This document shows, one piece after another, positions 5,817 to 7,922 of a stretch of DNA of 7,922 nucleotides. Made by a program: the position numbers and the translations under genes. Every line of letters starts with the position of its first letter. Position 1 is the stretch's first letter. Origin of the DNA: Arthrobacter sp. (GTDB lineage: Bacteria; Actinomycetota; Actinomycetes; Actinomycetales; Micrococcaceae); NCBI GenBank assembly GCA_025464545.1, contig JAODMA010000371.1, forward strand, positions 1 to 7,922, written 5' to 3'. The notes under the pieces are model-generated. The model saw nothing but the letters and a program-made list of their open reading frames with translations, searched no databases and was not told the DNA's origin.

Positions 5817-6419
5817 TCAGGTCTCGGCGGAGCCTCCCGGGGTTCTGCCGCGGCCGAGCGCGTATTCGAGTTCGACCAGCCCGGCATCGTACGTCTTCGC
5901 GCTCAGCAGGCGCAGCAGGGCCGGATCCTGACCGCGGGGAAAGACGCCCCGCCCGGCGCCAATCGCGACTGGCAGAACGACGAGCCGCACGGCGTCAACC
6001 TCGCCGGCCCGGAAGAACACTTCGCTCAGGGAGAGACTGCCCCAGAGGACGATCGTGCCTTCGGTCTCGCGCTTGATACGGCGGATCGCTTCGGCCGCGT
6101 CGCCGGATTCGATCGTTGCCGCGGGCATGCTCCCCCAGGGTGCGCTTTCGAGCTGCCTGGAGAACACGTAGCGGCGGAGCCCGTTAAGGGCCGGCGCAAT
6201 GATCTCGCCTTCGGATGCCGGCGTGGGCCAAAACCCGGCGAACATCCGGTAGGTGGCAGCCCCGAGGACCATCGCGTCGACGGTATCAAGCCAAGCCAGT
6301 TGGTTTTGGTCGAGTTCCTCAGTACCGCCTTCGATTAACTCGTACGCGGTGAATTCATTGTTTTCGTTGGCGGCGAACCCGTCGGCGGTTACGAATTCCT
6401 GGACAACCAGTTGCCCCAT
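5817..6419 (-). CDS. Dihydrofolate reductase / RibD C-terminal domain family protein
   Basis: A 200-residue single-domain protein of the RibD_C/DHFR-like family, which binds NADPH in the characterised members (DHFR and the reductase of riboflavin synthesis). It begins GQLVVQEFVTADGF (2-15), has VLGAATYRMFAGFWP (51-65), the ISFSRQLES-like VFSRQLES (85-92), and the most diagnostic stretch IVLWGSLSLSEVFFRAGEVDAVRLVVLPVAIGAG in two parts: the WGS loop at 125-127 and the VLPVAIGAGRGVF strand at 147-160. GAGGAG stands 6 nt before the ATG, and a good promoter lies at 6450-6478. Proteins of this stand-alone type are very common in actinobacteria and mostly have no assigned substrate; this is not evidence of folate or riboflavin synthesis. 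No functional partner is nearby. Confidence 0.88.
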   Translation of the reverse strand: MGQLVVQEFVTADGFAANENNEFTAYELIEGGTEELDQNQLAWLDTVDAMVLGAATYRMFAGFWPTPASEGEIIAPALNGLRRYVFSRQLESAPWGSMPAATIESGDAAEAIRRIKRETEGTIVLWGSLSLSEVFFRAGEVDAVRLVVLPVAIGAGRGVFPRGQDPALLRLLSAKTYDAGLVELEYALGRGRTPGGSAET

Positions 6420-6449
6420 GATCGGCTCCTCGCATCCGTTGTTCGACGG

Positions 6450-6478
6450 ACTTTACGCCGGGCAAAGGTGCCCTTCAA
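6450..6478 (-). promoter_or_regulatory. Promoter of the DHFR/RibD-like gene with a dyad in its spacer
   Basis: On the minus strand TTGAAG (6473-6478), exactly 17 nt, then TAAAGT (6450-6455), 30 nt before the start codon. The spacer contains an inverted repeat, GGGCA (6460-6464) and TGCCC (6469-6473), with a 4-nt centre, which may be a small operator or chance in GC-rich DNA. Confidence 0.5.
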
Positions 6479-6592
6479 GCCCCCGATGTGATGGATTCTT
6501 TCGCCCGGTTTTTCCAAACGAACGGTCAAGCTTGGACAACTCTTGGATTTGGCAGGGATCACTTTTTTCCCGCGGATTCCTAGGGTTGGACC
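6479..6592. other. Start of a gene-poor stretch (about 590 bases between 6420 and 7009)
   Basis: Between the DHFR/RibD-like promoter and the HEAT-like gene the only items I can point to are the possible lipoprotein remnant at 6593-6969 and a T-run at 6563-6568. The longer open frames across this stretch are rich in Ser, Pro and Arg, lack binding sites and overlap the complement of the DHFR/RibD-like gene, so I take them as shadows. No RNA gene or repeat is evident. Confidence 0.4.
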
Positions 6593-6969
6593 ATGAAAAC
6601 AAATACAGCCCTCATCCTCACGGCAGCCAACATTTTCTCCTCACGGGCCCGGCAGCCCTCGCGCTGTTCGACGACGGCCGGTCGCCCTCCGCTACCTCAA
6701 CGCCCAGCCCCTCCGCCACCGAAGCCACATGCCGGCTCGTCCTTCAGGCCGGTCGTCCCACCCAGTGCGGGGCTCCGGACAGCGGCCCTTCGGCACCTGC
6801 TGGACCTTTCCTCGCCGACGACCGGACGGCGGCATCGCTCGTGGCCCGGCATCGGAACCGTCTCGTTCGATCGAACCTCGCGATGACCACGGTGGCCACG
6901 GTGAACTGGAGCCCCGCGACGACAAACGCCCCGGAAACGACGGTTAAGTCAGCCGTTCCGCGCCGATAG
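6593..6969 (+). pseudogene. Possible decayed lipoprotein/secreted-protein gene (frameshifted)
   Basis: ATG at 6593 starts MKTNTALILTAANIF, a convincing signal-peptide beginning, but that frame then loses any protein character. Directly after the T-run at 6634-6637 the neighbouring frame continues LLTGPAALALFDDGRSP and then a Ser/Thr/Pro/Ala-rich stretch, as in the linker of many actinobacterial lipoproteins. That second frame has no start of its own here and runs to TAG at 6967-6969. One T missing from the run would explain the switch, and LTGP could be a mutated lipobox LTGC. The ribosome binding site is poor (AGGGTTGG). The remainder of the second frame matches no family I know. It could also be a sequence error or plain intergenic DNA with a chance resemblance. 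Confidence 0.25.
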
Positions 6970-7009
6970 GCGCTGGCCCTGCATGAGGCGTGGACTTTAC
7001 GATCAGAGC

Positions 7010-7510
7010 ATGAGGCCGCATCCGAAGGATTCGATTGCCAGGGCCGTGCAGCTTTATGGCGAGGACGAAGTCGTCCAATGGGCTGTCGCGTTGCTTTCGG
7101 GACAGCCCGCCGGCGACGATTTGGATATCAGGTTGCTCGGCGGTTCCCCCGGTTGGACTGAATACTGGTCCCGGGTCTGGGGAGCCCGGGCCTTTCTCTA
7201 CGTCTGGGATGATTGGGCCGCCCCGGCAGTGATAGACGGCCTTGGGGACGAGCACTGGCGGGTACGCGAGATGTGCGCGAAGATCTGTCGACGTCGGGAG
7301 CTCTCAGAGGGTTCGAGCGCCCTGGTTGAGCTGGCCGGAGACGCGGTTGAGCGTGTCCGGTTATCCGCGTACCAGGCGATCGGTGACATCTGCGAGGCGG
7401 ACTCGGCGGCACCTCTGCTGTCTGCATCCTTTGAAAGCCTCCGGGAGGCGGACGAGGCAGCAGCCGCCCTGCGGCGTATGGAACAGCGATTAGACCGCCA
7501 GCTCGGCTGA
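7010..7510 (+). CDS. HEAT-repeat-like protein of unknown function
   Basis: A 166-residue helical, probably cytoplasmic protein. Residues 55-130 read as consecutive short helical hairpins: WGARAFLYVWDDWAAPAVIDGLGD, HWRVREMCAKICRR, then SSALVELAGDAVERVRLSAYQAIGDI. The recurring pattern of hydrophobic helix, Asp at the turn, then V-R on the second helix is that of HEAT/PBS-lyase-like repeats, which serve as protein-binding scaffolds. The N-terminal 40 residues are also helical (IARAVQLYGEDEVVQWAVALLSG). The start is uncertain: ATG 6983 is in frame (adding MRRGLYDQS) and neither ATG has a good binding site. I prefer 7010 because TACGAT (6998-7003) lies exactly 6 nt before it, the spacing of a leaderless actinobacterial transcript. 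No neighbour suggests a role. Confidence 0.7.
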   Translation: MRPHPKDSIARAVQLYGEDEVVQWAVALLSGQPAGDDLDIRLLGGSPGWTEYWSRVWGARAFLYVWDDWAAPAVIDGLGDEHWRVREMCAKICRRRELSEGSSALVELAGDAVERVRLSAYQAIGDICEADSAAPLLSASFESLREADEAAAALRRMEQRLDRQLG

Positions 7511-7583
7511 TCCAAACCGCGAACCCGCCAGTTCGTCACGCTGCACGAAGCGTTTCAGGACTTTCGACGATTCAACTGCTGGC

Positions 7584-7775
7584 GTGGAACCGGATCTGCC
7601 GCGACTGGCGTTTGCCGGCTCAGCCGACCAAATCGATTACGGACCCCGGTGGAGAGCCGTGCAAGTACGGATTGGCGCCCCACTGGCTGAACTCGCGCGG
7701 GAGTTCATGGCCGCAGGGTGGGGCGTGCAAGTAAACCCCGCACATTCAGATCAAACCCTCAAGCCGCGAGGCTGA
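7584..7775 (+). CDS. Doubtful small hypothetical protein (63 residues, GTG start)
   Basis: This GTG-started frame encodes EPDLPRLAFAGSADQIDYG, then RWRAVQVRIGAPLAELAREF and MAAGWGVQVNPAHSDQTLK. The middle looks like a real amphipathic helix followed by a strand (LAELAREFMAAGWGVQV), but I know no family. No ribosome binding site stands before the GTG, and only about 63% of third positions are G or C, lower than in the surrounding genes. The frame stays open back to about 7494 without a better start. It may be a small gene, the tail of a broken one, or chance. Confidence 0.25.
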   Translation: MEPDLPRLAFAGSADQIDYGPRWRAVQVRIGAPLAELAREFMAAGWGVQVNPAHSDQTLKPRG

Positions 7776-7922
7776 CTCTCTGCCGTCGTGGCGAAGACTT
7801 GTCCTACGGGCATACCGCCGCAGTAATCTGTGCAGCTGTAGCGGGCCGGGGACTGGCGGGTCGGAGACGTCGATGCTGCTTATGGCAATTGGAGCCCATC
7901 GCGCCTAGCGCGTGCAGGTGAC
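7776..7922. other. Right-hand end of the window, nothing identified
   Basis: I see no convincing coding frame, RNA gene or terminator in these last 147 bases. GCGCCTAGCGCG near 7909 is a short GC-rich dyad without further support. Between 7511 and 7583 there is likewise no clear terminator for the HEAT-like gene. Confidence 0.4.

Noticed and set aside
6253..6592. Upstream part of the plus-strand open frame 6253-6969 as a gene
   Set aside because: Its first half is the complement of the DHFR/RibD-like gene and its promoter, with no start signal; only the part after 6593 has any protein-like features.
7896..7922. Short GC dyad near the right end as a tRNA or terminator
   Set aside because: No cloverleaf can be drawn and the stem is too short and unsupported.

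Overview
The window is GC-rich and has the look of a high-GC actinobacterium. Third codon positions are strongly G/C, ribosome binding sites are GAGGA or GGAGG-like, and hairpin terminators lack T-tracts. The gene set (an MHS-type permease, a split transketolase, an FCD-type GntR regulator, a CsbD-like protein) would suit Arthrobacter, Pseudarthrobacter or a relative. That placement is inference from style; no marker gene is present.

Positions 1-4440 form one catabolic module. A sugar-isomerase-like TIM-barrel gene leaves the window on the minus strand (1-237). Divergent from it is a tight plus-strand operon: an MHS-family proton symporter (431-1768), a transketolase N-terminal subunit (1768-2676) and a transketolase C-terminal subunit (2673-3665). 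The junctions are a TAATG and an ATGA overlap. A strong hairpin follows at 3681-3712, then a GntR/FCD regulator (3781-4440). A 13-bp operator-like motif, consensus near GTYAACAGTYAAC, occurs three times between the divergent genes, two copies forming a perfect palindrome, and twice just upstream of the regulator. The simplest reading is that the regulator controls isomerase, permease, transketolase and itself, released by the imported substrate or a product of it. The transketolase keeps its cofactor and catalytic residues, but by eye it has replaced several substrate-channel residues (the usual GHPG and GHP histidines, and an Asp before GPSHQ). It may therefore act on an unusual substrate.

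Positions 4441-5219 hold a stress-type CsbD-like gene (4615-4791) with its own promoter and terminator, and a GTG-started 55-codon minus-strand reading frame (4901-5068) preceded by an exact 12-bp tandem duplication.

Positions 5220-7922 carry unrelated single genes: a probable 2H phosphoesterase-like protein (5220-5807), convergent with a RibD/dihydrofolate-reductase-like protein (5817-6419, minus); a gene-poor stretch with what may be the remains of a lipoprotein gene (6593-6969); a HEAT-repeat-like protein (7010-7510); and a doubtful small reading frame (7584-7775). The final ~150 bases show nothing I can support.
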